Origin: Nitrospira sp. ND1
GTDB taxonomy: Bacteria > Nitrospirota > Nitrospiria > Nitrospirales > Nitrospiraceae
NCBI RefSeq assembly: GCF_900170025.1
Contig: NZ_FWEX01000006.1
Location: 2,633,236 to 2,697,235, forward strand
Reading direction: 5' to 3'
DNA: 64,000 bases
In this document: in pieces, positions 1 through 7,784 of the stretch
Layout of the letters: the number at the start of each line of letters is the position of its first letter
Position numbering within the stretch: position 1 is the stretch's first letter
Made by a program: the position numbers and the translations under genes
The notes under the pieces: model-generated
What the model was told of the DNA's origin: nothing
Databases searched by the model: none
The model's input: only the letters and a program-made list of their open reading frames with translations

Positions 1-2
1 GG

Positions 3-1160
3 GACTATCGCGGCGCGATGGATCCCAATCTGGTGCGCGACCGAACGGAATCGTCTCCCGAACCGAGTGCGGCATCCGGCCAGGGTGATAGCGAAGGCGG
101 CGCGGGTTTGGCCGGTGATGCCGGAGGTTCGTCAGGCGCGGGCACCGCGCGTTCGCAGCAGATGTCGCAAGATGTGCTTGTCCCCGGCCGCCGACAGCCC
201 TCGCTCGTGGAGGAGGTTCTGGCGGTTGAAGGCGAGGGGGCTCGTCCTGAGGATGAAACGGTCGGCGCGGTCAAGGCGGTTCGTTACCGTGAGTGGGATG
301 CTGCCATTCAGGACTACCGAATGAATTGGTGCCGGGTGGTTGAGCGCGAGGCGATTGAAGGGACATCGGACTTTGTGGAGGAGACCCTCGCGGCCCAACG
401 GGGAACGGTCACGCTGTTGCGTCGCTATTTCGAGAGTCTGCGCCCACCCGGGCTCCGGCGCATTCCCGGTCAGTTGGATGGAGAAGATCTGGACATGGAT
501 GCCGTGATCGGTCGGATGGCTGATCTGTCGGCGGGCATCGAGCCGTCGGAGCGGATTTATGTGCGGCGTGAAAAGCGGGAACGCGAGGTCGCCGCTGCAT
601 TTTTGGTGGATCTCAGCGGATCGACCAGTCGTCAGGTCGAGCAGGGGCGGCGGATTATTGACATTGAAAAGCAGGGGCTCGTGCTCCTGTGCGAAGCGCT
701 GACGGCGATCGGCGATCAATTCGCCGTGTACGGCTATTCAGGGCAGGGTCGGAACCAGGTGGATTTTGTAGTCGTGAAGGGGTTCGACGAACTCGTGACC
801 GGGCGTGCGGGAGCTAAGTTGGGGGGGATTGTGCCCCTGCAACAGAATCGCGACGGCGCGGCCATCCGGCATGCGACGAGCAAGTTGCTCGCCCGTCAGG
901 CGAAGACGCGGATTCTGGTGGTCATCAGCGACGGCCGCCCATTGGACGACGGCTACAAGGATGACTATTCCCTGGAAGATACACGCATGGCGCTACGGGA
1001 AGCCCGTGCCAGCGGTATTGACCCGGTCTGCATTACGATCGACAAGCAGGCGGATCCTTATCTGCGTCAAATGTACGGGGATGTGCGTTATGTGGTGATT
1101 GATCGGGTGGAGGGGTTGCCGGAGAAGCTTCCGAGGATTTACCATCGGCTGACGGCCTGA
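3..1160 (+). CDS. VWA-domain protein, NorD/CbbO-like, 5' end outside window
   Basis: The frame is open to the left edge (it reads D-Y-R-G-A before the first ATG at 18), so the start is probably upstream and this is the C-terminal part. A low-complexity linker (about residues 10-60) precedes a W-D/Y-R segment near residue 95 typical of the NorD/CbbO/NirO group. A von Willebrand A domain follows with the MIDAS motif D-L-S-G-S near residue 205, and later a conserved S-D-G-R-P segment. Family knowledge: these proteins pair with MoxR-type AAA ATPases to insert metals into or activate enzymes such as nitric oxide reductase or Rubisco. No partner ATPase is visible here, so the client is unknown. The family call is reasonable; the function is inference. 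Confidence 0.75.
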   Translation, partial: DYRGAMDPNLVRDRTESSPEPSAASGQGDSEGGAGLAGDAGGSSGAGTARSQQMSQDVLVPGRRQPSLVEEVLAVEGEGARPEDETVGAVKAVRYREWDAAIQDYRMNWCRVVEREAIEGTSDFVEETLAAQRGTVTLLRRYFESLRPPGLRRIPGQLDGEDLDMDAVIGRMADLSAGIEPSERIYVRREKREREVAAAFLVDLSGSTSRQVEQGRRIIDIEKQGLVLLCEALTAIGDQFAVYGYSGQGRNQVDFVVVKGFDELVTGRAGAKLGGIVPLQQNRDGAAIRHATSKLLARQAKTRILVVISDGRPLDDGYKDDYSLEDTRMALREARASGIDPVCITIDKQADPYLRQMYGDVRYVVIDRVEGLPEKLPRIYHRLTA

Positions 1161-1203
1161 ATGGTCGTGCGCGAGGCCTTTTCAGCACTGGAGCATACGA
1201 ACG

Positions 1204-1614
1204 ATGATTGAGCAGCCGACACGACCGACTGTGCCACCGTGGCTTTACAAGTTATTTACCGGCCATCAATATCCCTATGTGAGACGGCAGGCCAAATTTG
1301 CGAATCGTGATACCAAGCCGGGAGAGGAACGGCCGGAACCGACGCGGGAGGAGATCGACGCCAAGTTTTGGGAGATTTATCCGCGTTGTACCGCGAAGAT
1401 ATTGCAGGAAGTCAAAGCCGGCATGATCGTGGTATTCCACGAACTGGGCGAGTATCCCGCCGGCGGGTACCAGGGATTGGTGGATGCGCCCGAAGAGTTT
1501 CTCGCGGCACACTACGGGAAGAAGAAAATCAAAGTGAATTTTTATGACGGCGATAATTTTGTCTGCACGATCAATTTTAAGGTCGGCGGCTGGACGGGTC
1601 ACGAACACGCGTGA
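1204..1614 (+). CDS. conserved-looking hypothetical protein, 136 aa
   Basis: ATG-started reading frame 43 bases after the VWA gene and on the same strand, so probably the same transcript. The product is soluble and mildly basic, with no signal peptide, membrane segment or metal motif that I recognise. It starts M-I-E-Q-P-T-R-P and ends in an alternating hydrophobic stretch (K-V-N-F-Y-D-G-D-N-F-V-C-T-I-N-F) that looks like beta strands. The stop codon lies inside an intergenic repeat (1611-1676). I cannot assign a function; its placement suggests a link with the VWA protein. Confidence 0.6.
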   Translation: MIEQPTRPTVPPWLYKLFTGHQYPYVRRQAKFANRDTKPGEERPEPTREEIDAKFWEIYPRCTAKILQEVKAGMIVVFHELGEYPAGGYQGLVDAPEEFLAAHYGKKKIKVNFYDGDNFVCTINFKVGGWTGHEHA

Positions 1615-1676
1615 AGGGTAAACGGTGAGTGTAAGGGACCTCTTGCACTTGACGCTTCACGTTTCACGCTTCACGA
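1611..1676. repeat. intergenic palindromic repeat built on GTGAAnCGT/ACGTTTCAC
   Basis: The left arm (GTGAAGGGTAAACGGTGA) and right arm (GACGCTTCACGTTTCACGCT) are imperfect inverted repeats and can form one hairpin. The left arm supplies the TGA stop of the preceding gene. A related unit follows ada at 50443-50520 and also begins exactly at a stop codon. This looks like a dispersed REP-type element or a transcript-end structure. Confidence 0.5.
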
Positions 1677-1682
1677 GGTGGG

Positions 1683-2627
1683 ATGATGGGACGACCAAAG
1701 ATTACGGTAGTGGGCGCGGGGAATGTCGGCGGAACGGTCGCGCAGCGGCTGGCGGAGAAAAATGCGTACGATGTCGTACTGGTCGACATTGTGCCGGGCA
1801 TCCCGCAGGGCAAGGCCTTGGATATCACACAGGCCGGGCCGGTGTGCGGGTACAGCACCCGCGTCGTCGGGACGAATGGGTATGACGAGACCGCCGGGTC
1901 CTCCATTGCCGTCATCACGTCGGGAATTCCCAGGAAACCGGGCATGAGCCGGGACGAACTCCTGGCGACGAACGCCAAAATCGTGAAAACCGTGGTGCGG
2001 GAACTGGTATCGCGTTCGCCGAACATCATCCTTATTTTGGTGACGAATCCGTTGGATGCCATGGTGCATGTGGCGCGACAGGTCAGCGGACTGCCGAAAT
2101 CACGAGTCCTCGGGATGGCGGGTGTCCTGGATACGGCGCGCTTGCGGTCGTTCGTAGCCGAAGAATTGAATGTGCCGGGCACGGAGGTGCAAGCGATGGT
2201 GTTGGGAGGGCACGGGGATACGATGGTGCCGCTGGTTCGGCAAACGACGGTGGCCGGAAAGGCGATTACGGATCGATTGTCTCCGGTGCGGCTGGCAGCC
2301 TTGATTAAGCGCACGCAGGACGGCGGGGCCGAAATCGTGGGGCTCCTCAAAACCGGCAGCGCGTTTTATGCGCCGTCCGCCTCTGCGGTGGATATGGTCG
2401 AAGCGATCATGAACGACCAGAAGCGCGTGATGCCCTGCGCCATGTTCTGCGAGGGGGAATACGGGCTGAAGGATGTCATCGTCGGTGTGCCCGTGACCTT
2501 GGGGCGCAGCGGAGGAGAATCCATCGTTGAATATGAGCTGACCGCTGAGGAACGCACCGCACTGCAGGCGTCTGCGGACGCGGTGCGGGACCTATGTGCG
2601 GTGGTCGACCGCCTGCTGACTGCCTAG
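1683..2627 (+). CDS. mdh: malate dehydrogenase (NAD-dependent, LDH-like type)
   Basis: Interconverts malate and oxaloacetate with NAD in the TCA cycle, in the cytoplasm. The N-terminus carries the Rossmann NAD motif G-A-G-N-V-G-G (residues 11-17), followed by a substrate-loop segment (I-P-R-K-P-G-M-S-R). The catalytic histidine lies in G-G-H-G-D-T-M-V-P-L, with the usual D-x-A-R-L/F stretch before it. At 314 aa it is the normal length for the short MDH/LDH family. A GAGGTGGG ribosome site precedes two adjacent ATGs; the first is used here, and the second (1686) is equally possible. A lactate dehydrogenase is less likely because the R-K-P-G-M-x-R loop is the malate-specific form. Confidence 0.93.
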   Translation: MMGRPKITVVGAGNVGGTVAQRLAEKNAYDVVLVDIVPGIPQGKALDITQAGPVCGYSTRVVGTNGYDETAGSSIAVITSGIPRKPGMSRDELLATNAKIVKTVVRELVSRSPNIILILVTNPLDAMVHVARQVSGLPKSRVLGMAGVLDTARLRSFVAEELNVPGTEVQAMVLGGHGDTMVPLVRQTTVAGKAITDRLSPVRLAALIKRTQDGGAEIVGLLKTGSAFYAPSASAVDMVEAIMNDQKRVMPCAMFCEGEYGLKDVIVGVPVTLGRSGGESIVEYELTAEERTALQASADAVRDLCAVVDRLLTA

Positions 2628-2726
2628 CCGGCTGACTAGGGTGTGTGGAGGCAGGTTGCTTGACAAGGCTCAGCAGCCTGCAGTAGAGAACGGGGCTGGC
2701 ACTAAACCGTTACAGTTGGGGGGCGT

Positions 2727-3314
2727 ATGAAATTTTTGGAAGATCCATATCAGACATTGGGCGCAGGATTTGCGCTCGCTGTCGGATTGATAGTCGTCTA
2801 TCTGGGTATGGCGGGAGTGGGGGCGGGCGATGCCGACTGGTTCGGTTTGATCGTGCGCTGGATCCATTTCCTGGCCGGCATTACCTGGATCGGGCTGTTG
2901 TACTTCTTTAACCTCATCAATGCCGGCTTTCTCAAGAGCCTGGATGGGCCGACGAAGAACATCGTCATTCCCAAGCTGATGCCTGCCGCGCTGAATTGGT
3001 TCCGCCATGGCGCCACGGTCACCGTCCTCGCGGGGATCGTGCTCTACGGCTACCTCTATTCAAAAGGTGGAACGGGGGCGCTTGCGCTGGGGATCGGTGG
3101 TTTGCTCGGTATCATCATGATGGGGAATGTGCACGGAATTATTTGGCCCAATCAGAAGAAAGTCATTGCAGCGGTGGCTGCGGCTGCCCAGGGCACGCCC
3201 GCTCCGCCGGAGATGGCTCAGTGGGGAAAAACGGCCTTGATCGCATCCCGTATCAACTTCTTGCTGTCTATTCCCATGTTGTTCTTCATGGGAGCGGGGA
3301 GCCATTTGAAGTAG
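2727..3314 (+). CDS. small multi-span membrane protein, PuuD/urate-hydroxylase N-domain-like
   Basis: A 195-aa protein with about five hydrophobic spans: residues 12-30, 38-60, 92-112, 118-135 and 168-190. The segment around residues 40-60 (W-I-H-F-L-A-G-I-T-W-I-G-L-L-Y-F-F) matches the membrane part of the COG3748/PuuD family. Its histidines (W-I-H, W-F-R-H-G and V-H-G-I) are candidate haem ligands. PuuD proteins also carry a cytochrome c domain, which is absent here. The gene stands alone and is followed by a terminator at 3337-3376. Family resemblance is fair; a role in urate metabolism should not be assumed. Confidence 0.65.
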   Translation: MKFLEDPYQTLGAGFALAVGLIVVYLGMAGVGAGDADWFGLIVRWIHFLAGITWIGLLYFFNLINAGFLKSLDGPTKNIVIPKLMPAALNWFRHGATVTVLAGIVLYGYLYSKGGTGALALGIGGLLGIIMMGNVHGIIWPNQKKVIAAVAAAAQGTPAPPEMAQWGKTALIASRINFLLSIPMLFFMGAGSHLK

Positions 3315-3336
3315 ACCGTCGGGTGAGCAGAATCAC

Positions 3337-3376
3337 GGGGATTGGTCATCCGATGAGGGTGGCCAGTCCCCTTTTT
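3337..3376 (+). terminator. intrinsic terminator after the membrane-protein gene
   Basis: An 11-bp stem (GGGGATTGGTC with GGCCAGTCCCC, two wobble pairs) and a 13-base loop run straight into TTTTT. It lies 22 bases past the stop of the preceding gene, as expected for a rho-independent terminator. Confidence 0.75.
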
Positions 3377-3440
3377 CTTGGGCCGATCGATGCCGGGTAC
3401 CGTAATCGAATGTCGGCGAGTCTTTGGACTGATTCGCGGT

Positions 3441-3476
3441 AGGCCTATCAGGCCTAAATGATTGAGATTCAGGCCT
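3441..3476. promoter_or_regulatory. three AGGCCT repeats upstream of the nuoF-like promoter (possible operator)
   Basis: AGGCCT occurs at 3441-3446, 3450-3455 and 3471-3476, within TAGGCCTATCAGGCCTAA and TCAGGCCTAATCAGG, 18-53 bases upstream of the -35 box. The core is palindromic and the flanks partly repeat. The position suits an activator or repressor site. The factor is unknown. Confidence 0.35.
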
Positions 3477-3493
3477 AATCAGGCGAACTTGGC

Positions 3494-3523
3494 TTGACGG
3501 CCCCCAAAGAGCAGCCGTATAGT
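3494..3523 (+). promoter_or_regulatory. sigma-70-type promoter for the nuoF-like operon
   Basis: TTGACG (3494-3499), an 18-base spacer and TATAGT (3518-3523), located 45 bases before the chosen GTG start of the nuoF-like gene. Both boxes are close to consensus. Confidence 0.6.
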
Positions 3524-3567
3524 ACATTCCTGCTAACCTGGGGGTGCTACCCCCGAAAGGGAATAAC

Positions 3568-4869
3568 GTGACCCTACCTCAACCAAGGGTATTGCAGAAG
3601 CTTGAAGGGGCTCCCTGGGAAATCGACCCCTACCTCAAGACCGGCGGGTATGAAGCTTGGCGGAAGTGTCTGAAAGAGCTGACCCCCAACGACATCGTCG
3701 GCGAAATTAAGAAAGCCGGATTGCGCGGGCGTGGCGGCGCCGGCTTTCCGACCGGTACGAAGTGGGACAAGGTCCTCAACCATCGAGTTCAGGAGCGTTA
3801 CTTTGTCTGCAATGCCGGGGAACATGAGCCGGGTACCTTCAAAGACCGTCATCTCCTGAAACATATCCCGCATCAACTGATCGAGGGCTGTCTCATTGCC
3901 TCTCGAACCGTGAATGCCAAAGCCTCCTATATTTACGTCAACCATGAGTATGCGGAAGAAGAGGCGAATCTCAGGAAAGCCATCGCCCAAGCCCGGGAAC
4001 GTGGCCTATTGGGGAAGAATATCCTCGGAACTGGCGTGGACCTCGACCTTGAAGTCTACTCCGGTCATGGCAGTTACGTAGCGGGTGAAGAGACGGCCAT
4101 GTTGGAGTCCATGCAGGGACGTCCGGCCATGCCGCGTCAGAAGCCGCCGTTTTACCCCACCGATTTCGGACTGTATGGGAAGCCGACCCTGGTGAACAAC
4201 GTTGAAACGTTGTGCAACATTCCCCTGATTCTTAAAAACGGCGCCGCATGGTTCACTCAGGTGGGGACGGAGAAGTGTCCCGGGACCATGCTCTTCTCTC
4301 TTAGCGGATCGGTGAATCGGCCCGGAGTGTATGAAATGCCGATGGGCGTGACGATCAGGGACCTCATCGAGACGTGCGGCGGGGGTGTCCCGAACGGGCG
4401 CAAGATCAAGGCAGTATTTCCAGGCGGGCCTGCGTTCTCAATGGTCACGGCGGATCAGCTGGATCTGCCGATGGATTTCGATTCGCTGAAGAAGGCCGGG
4501 ACCGGACTCGGTTCCGCCGGGACGATTGTGATCGATGATGCCACATGCATGGTGGCGGCGACCCTCAAGTACTCCAATTTCTTCAAGAATGAAAGTTGCG
4601 GCCAATGTCCTCCGTGCCGGATGGGCACGATCAATCTGGCGACGTTGATGGACAAGATCGAGCGCGGGGAAGGGAGCCAGAAGGACCTCGATTCGTTGCT
4701 GCAACTGTGTGGATTTGTGAAGGGCACCGGGTATTGCACCCTTATCACCGGTGCCGCAGTCCTGGTGCAGAGCAGTTTGCGATTGTTCCAGCATGAATTC
4801 GAAGAGCATATTCGTTTGCAACGCTGTCCCTTTCAGCCGGTCCGCACAGGGGCCGGTGCGAGCGCCTAG
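3568..4869 (+). CDS. nuoF: NuoF-like NADH-binding flavoprotein subunit (FMN, 4Fe-4S)
   Basis: Family role: binds NADH and FMN and passes electrons to a 4Fe-4S cluster, as in complex I subunit NuoF or the flavin subunits of hydrogenases and formate dehydrogenases. Visible motifs are the nucleotide-binding R-G-R-G-G-A-G-F-P-T-G (from residue 51), the N-A-G-E-H-E-P-G-T-F-K-D-R FMN region, and G-E-E-T-A-M-L-E-S near residue 175. The cluster cysteines are C344, C347 and C350 (C-G-Q-C-P-P-C), with C390 as the likely fourth. The GTG at 3568 follows AAAGGG at the right distance; an upstream in-frame GTG at 3544 lacks one. There is no nuoE or nuoG beside it. A 2Fe-2S ferredoxin follows 12 bases later, so it probably belongs to a small NADH/ferredoxin module rather than complex I. 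Confidence 0.85.
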   Translation: MTLPQPRVLQKLEGAPWEIDPYLKTGGYEAWRKCLKELTPNDIVGEIKKAGLRGRGGAGFPTGTKWDKVLNHRVQERYFVCNAGEHEPGTFKDRHLLKHIPHQLIEGCLIASRTVNAKASYIYVNHEYAEEEANLRKAIAQARERGLLGKNILGTGVDLDLEVYSGHGSYVAGEETAMLESMQGRPAMPRQKPPFYPTDFGLYGKPTLVNNVETLCNIPLILKNGAAWFTQVGTEKCPGTMLFSLSGSVNRPGVYEMPMGVTIRDLIETCGGGVPNGRKIKAVFPGGPAFSMVTADQLDLPMDFDSLKKAGTGLGSAGTIVIDDATCMVAATLKYSNFFKNESCGQCPPCRMGTINLATLMDKIERGEGSQKDLDSLLQLCGFVKGTGYCTLITGAAVLVQSSLRLFQHEFEEHIRLQRCPFQPVRTGAGASA

Positions 4870-4881
4870 AGGAATGGTCGG

Positions 4882-5238
4882 ATGCCGCGTGTAAGTTTTC
4901 TTCATCCACAGGGTCGGAGCGGTGAGGTTGAATCAAATCTCACCCTGTTGGAGGCCGCCAAGACGCTGGGGTTTGAACTGAATCACGATTGCGGCGGCAA
5001 TGCCTCCTGTACCACGTGCCGCGTTGAAGTGCAGATGGGTGGGGACAATCTGTCGGAGATTGATTTCGACGAACAGGACCTGTTGGACCGTGAAGCCTTG
5101 TCGGAGCCTTGGCATCGGCTGGGTTGCCAGGCAAGAGTGTTAGGGGATGTAGTGGTGCGTGTGCCGGAAACCAAATGGGTGCAACCCACATCAGCCTCAT
5201 CAGGCGAAGTTGGAAAAAGAGGCACAGGACTTCCGTAA
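4882..5238 (+). CDS. 2Fe-2S ferredoxin (adrenodoxin/Isc type)
   Basis: A 118-aa soluble electron carrier. The cluster ligands are C37, C43, C46 and C82 in the pattern C-x5-C-x2-C...C, which is the vertebrate/Isc ferredoxin arrangement rather than the plant type. The N-terminus (R-V-S-F-L-H-P-Q-G-R-S-G) is the usual beta strand. It starts 12 bases after the nuoF-like stop, with AGAGGA as ribosome site. Co-transcription with a NADH-binding flavoprotein suggests it is that subunit's electron acceptor. A role in Fe-S biogenesis is an alternative, given the A-type carrier gene next door. Confidence 0.88.
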   Translation: MPRVSFLHPQGRSGEVESNLTLLEAAKTLGFELNHDCGGNASCTTCRVEVQMGGDNLSEIDFDEQDLLDREALSEPWHRLGCQARVLGDVVVRVPETKWVQPTSASSGEVGKRGTGLP

Positions 5239-5301
5239 GCTCCCGTGAGATGGTAGAGTATCGTAACGTGCTGAACAGGTAGACCAGAAGGAGGACCAAC
5301 G

Positions 5302-5622
5302 ATGGTAACGATTACGCAATTGGCCGAGCAGAAAATAAAAGAACTCATGACCGAGGAAAAAGATGTGGTCGGTCTGCGGATTTATGTTCGCGGCGGAGGA
5401 TGCCACGGCTATCAGTACGGCATGGCCTTCGAATCCAAAATGGCCGACGATGATACGGTCATTGAAAAAGGCGACGTGAAGGTCATCATGGACTCTCAAA
5501 GCGCACCGCTGCTTCAGGGCGCGGAAGTCGATTATGTCGACAGCTTGCAGGGGTCCGGATTCTCGATCAAGAATCCGCAAGCCAAGACGACCTGCGGGTG
5601 CGGCAGTTCTTTCAGTGCGTAA
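5302..5622 (+). CDS. erpA: A-type iron-sulfur carrier/insertion protein (ErpA/IscA family)
   Basis: Delivers Fe-S clusters to apoproteins. Three conserved cysteines are present: C34 in G-G-C-H-G-Y-Q-Y-G and C98/C100 in the terminal C-G-C-G-S-S-F. The usual serine after the first cysteine is replaced by histidine. Length (106 aa) and the opening helix (T-I-T-Q-L-A-E-Q-K-I-K-E-L) are normal for the family. A strong AGAAGGAGGA precedes the ATG. It follows a flavoprotein and a ferredoxin that both need clusters, and a terminator closes the unit. ErpA versus IscA cannot be separated by eye. Confidence 0.88.
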   Translation: MVTITQLAEQKIKELMTEEKDVVGLRIYVRGGGCHGYQYGMAFESKMADDDTVIEKGDVKVIMDSQSAPLLQGAEVDYVDSLQGSGFSIKNPQAKTTCGCGSSFSA

Positions 5623-5675
5623 GAGCCTTCCGGTTGACCCCCAACCGGATTGCGAATGGTCCGTTGAGTAGCAGC

Positions 5676-5727
5676 AAGCCGGGAGTGGCTCCCTCTCTAG
5701 CGGGGGGCCCTCCCGGCTTGTTCGTTC
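5676..5727 (+). terminator. intrinsic terminator after the Fe-S carrier gene
   Basis: A perfect 10-bp stem, AAGCCGGGAG (5676-5685) with CTCCCGGCTT (5710-5719), followed by GTTCGTTCT. The T-tract is weak but the stem is strong and sits between two independent gene blocks. Confidence 0.6.
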
Positions 5728-5754
5728 TGCCGATCTTTCTGGAGAGTTGTCTCG

Positions 5755-6204
5755 ATGTCTCAGGCCACCATCACCCGGCGCTATCGTTTCTGCGCTGCCC
5801 ATCGGCTGCATACCGATCAGCTGTCGGCTGAGGAGAATTGGGCCACTTTCGGGAAGTGCAATAATCCCAACGGGCACGGTCACAACTATGTGGTGTTTGT
5901 GTCTGTGAAGGGCGATATCGATCCGGTCACGCATCAGGTGCTCGATGTGTCACGGCTTGATGCCGTGGTCGAGCGAATCGTGGTGCAACGTTTCGATCAT
6001 CAGGATTTGAACCTGGATCCGGAGTTCGCGACCCAGACTACGACCGGAGAGAATCTGGTGCTGCTCATTTGGGATTTGTTGGTGGATAAGCTTCCTGCGG
6101 GACGGCTAGTAAAGGTCGGTGTGATTGAAACACGGGATAACTACTTCGAGTATTCCGGCTCCGTGGAGAGCAAGCGGAGAGAAGAGGGAGTGAGGCATGG
6201 CTAA
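5755..6204 (+). CDS. 6-pyruvoyl-tetrahydropterin synthase family protein (PTPS/QueD)
   Basis: Family role: converts 7,8-dihydroneopterin triphosphate to 6-pyruvoyl-tetrahydropterin (PTPS) or 6-carboxy-tetrahydropterin (QueD). Zinc ligands are H16 (C-A-A-H-R-L), H41 and H43. The catalytic cysteine is C35 in [14 protein letters not shown], which is almost the eukaryotic PTPS signature and unlike the short C-x3-H-G-H of classical QueD. Later acidic motifs ([18 protein letters not shown]) are all present. It overlaps folE by 8 bases, so the enzyme making its substrate is translationally coupled. A biopterin-type cofactor pathway is plausible; a queuosine role is the alternative. Confidence 0.85.
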   Translation: MSQATITRRYRFCAAHRLHTDQLSAEENWATFGKCNNPNGHGHNYVVFVSVKGDIDPVTHQVLDVSRLDAVVERIVVQRFDHQDLNLDPEFATQTTTGENLVLLIWDLLVDKLPAGRLVKVGVIETRDNYFEYSGSVESKRREEGVRHG

Positions 6205-6832
6205 AGTGGTTTCTGGGGCCCGAGCCAGACGGTCGCGTGTCTCTGCGGCACCGACCGACGAGGACCCGATTGAAGGGCTGATGACGAATCTTTTGCTGGA
6301 ATTGGGAGAGGACCCTGACCGTAACGGCCTCCTCAATACGCCGAAGCGGGTCGCGAAGGCCATGCGCTTTATGACTCAAGGATATCGGCAGGATATCGAT
6401 CATCTGCTCAACGGGGCTTTGTTCCCGATCGAGTACGACGAAATGGTGATCGTGAAAGACATCGATTTTTTTAGCATGTGCGAGCACCATTTACTGCCGT
6501 TTTTTGGGAAGTGCCATGTGGGGTACTTGCCGAACAAGAAAGTCGTGGGGCTCAGCAAGATTCCTCGGGTGGTAGATGCGTTCAGCCGACGCCTGCAGGT
6601 TCAGGAACGATTGACGCTTCAGATCGCCGAAACGCTGAAGAAAAAGCTGAATGCGCATGGTGTGGCGGTGGTGATGGAAGCGCGACATCTCTGCATGATG
6701 ATGCGGGGCGTCGAAAAACAGAACACCGTGGCCGTGAGCAGTTCCATGCTGGGCGTGTTCCGCACGCAACAACAGACCCGCGAAGAGTTCTTGAAGTTGA
6801 TTCGAGGCAGTAGCGTCAGGGACGGAAACTAA
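6197..6832 (+). CDS. folE: GTP cyclohydrolase I
   Basis: Converts GTP to 7,8-dihydroneopterin triphosphate, the first step of folate, pterin and queuosine synthesis. Zinc ligands are C95 and H98 in [11 protein letters not shown] and C166 in [12 protein letters not shown]. The substrate loop G-L-S-K-I-P-R-V-V is intact. The 211-aa length includes a basic, poorly conserved 25-residue N-terminus. It starts inside the upstream PTPS gene (ATGGCTAA overlap). Its stop overlaps by 3 bases the stop of the convergent hydrolase gene. Confidence 0.95.
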   Translation: MAKVVSGARARRSRVSAAPTDEDPIEGLMTNLLLELGEDPDRNGLLNTPKRVAKAMRFMTQGYRQDIDHLLNGALFPIEYDEMVIVKDIDFFSMCEHHLLPFFGKCHVGYLPNKKVVGLSKIPRVVDAFSRRLQVQERLTLQIAETLKKKLNAHGVAVVMEARHLCMMMRGVEKQNTVAVSSSMLGVFRTQQQTREEFLKLIRGSSVRDGN

Positions 6833-7632
6833 TCGCCCGCCGCCCGTAGTTCCTCGACGAAGTTTCTCACCAGATCGTTAAAGACCTCAGGTTGTTCAAG
6901 ATTACTCAAGTGCCCGGCCGCAGGGATCACGGCCAGCCGGGCACCGGGTATCTCTGTCGCCATCACTTGCGCGTCGGCGAGGGGCGTGGTGTGGTCTTCC
7001 TGGCCGACTACCACCAGAGTTGGGCAGGTGAGCGCGCGGAGATGGGCGACGGAATCGGGGCGGTTCGCCATGGCCATCAGATCGACGAGGATGCCGCTCA
7101 CCGGTGTGTCCCGGATTGTGCGCCGGACGTAATCAACGAGTTCAGGTTTCTGTTGCAGTGATGTTGCGCCCAGTAGTTTCGGGAGCATGATGTCCGCCAC
7201 GGCGTCGGCCCCTTTCCCGTAGGCAGTCTGGGCCAGATTGAAGCGTCCTGTTCTCCCCTCCGGACTATCCGCCTGCGCTCGAGTATCAGCCAGCACCAAT
7301 CCCTTCAGGCGGTTCCCGTATTTTCTGGAAAACGCAAAGCCGACATAGCCGCCCATCGATAATCCCACCAACACAGCCTGGGGAATAGCCAAGTGGTCAA
7401 GCAGTGCGCAGACATCATCGGCGTAGTCTTCGAGTGAAAATGCCCACAGCGGGGCATCCGACTCACCATGCCCGCGCAGATCCACGGCGATGGTCCTGAA
7501 TTGTCTGGACAGCGCGGTTGTCTGTGGCGTCCACATCGAACGATTCAGCGGGAAGGCGTGGAGAAAGACGAGAGGAAGTCCTGTGCCCTGCTCATCGTAG
7601 GCCAACCGAATGCCCTTCGTGTCGCAAAACAT
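6829..7632 (-). CDS. alpha/beta-hydrolase (3-oxoadipate enol-lactonase-like)
   Basis: A soluble 267-aa serine hydrolase. The oxyanion loop F-L-H-A-F-P-L-N is near residue 23. The nucleophile is S92 in V-G-L-S-M-G-G, and the catalytic histidine lies in A-A-G-H-L-S-N-L-E near the C-terminus. The ATG at 7632 is chosen because AAAGGA lies just before it; the open frame extends 14 codons further up without a ribosome site. It resembles PcaD/BioH-type carboxylesterases, but no ring-cleavage or biotin genes are adjacent, so the substrate is unknown. It is convergent with folE and divergent from rarA. Confidence 0.8.
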   Translation of the reverse strand: MFCDTKGIRLAYDEQGTGLPLVFLHAFPLNRSMWTPQTTALSRQFRTIAVDLRGHGESDAPLWAFSLEDYADDVCALLDHLAIPQAVLVGLSMGGYVGFAFSRKYGNRLKGLVLADTRAQADSPEGRTGRFNLAQTAYGKGADAVADIMLPKLLGATSLQQKPELVDYVRRTIRDTPVSGILVDLMAMANRPDSVAHLRALTCPTLVVVGQEDHTTPLADAQVMATEIPGARLAVIPAAGHLSNLEQPEVFNDLVRNFVEELRAAGD

Positions 7633-7784
7633 GAGTCCATCCTTTGTGAAAAGCCGATGGATGGGTGGTAGCATTGCCGCGCGCGGGAATCAAGGGGAGG
7701 ATCGGCAGGTGGGGACGAGAGTCGTTTGCGATGATTCCCTTGCGACAGCTAGAATGCAGGGCAGTATTCAGGTAGAGCACGACC

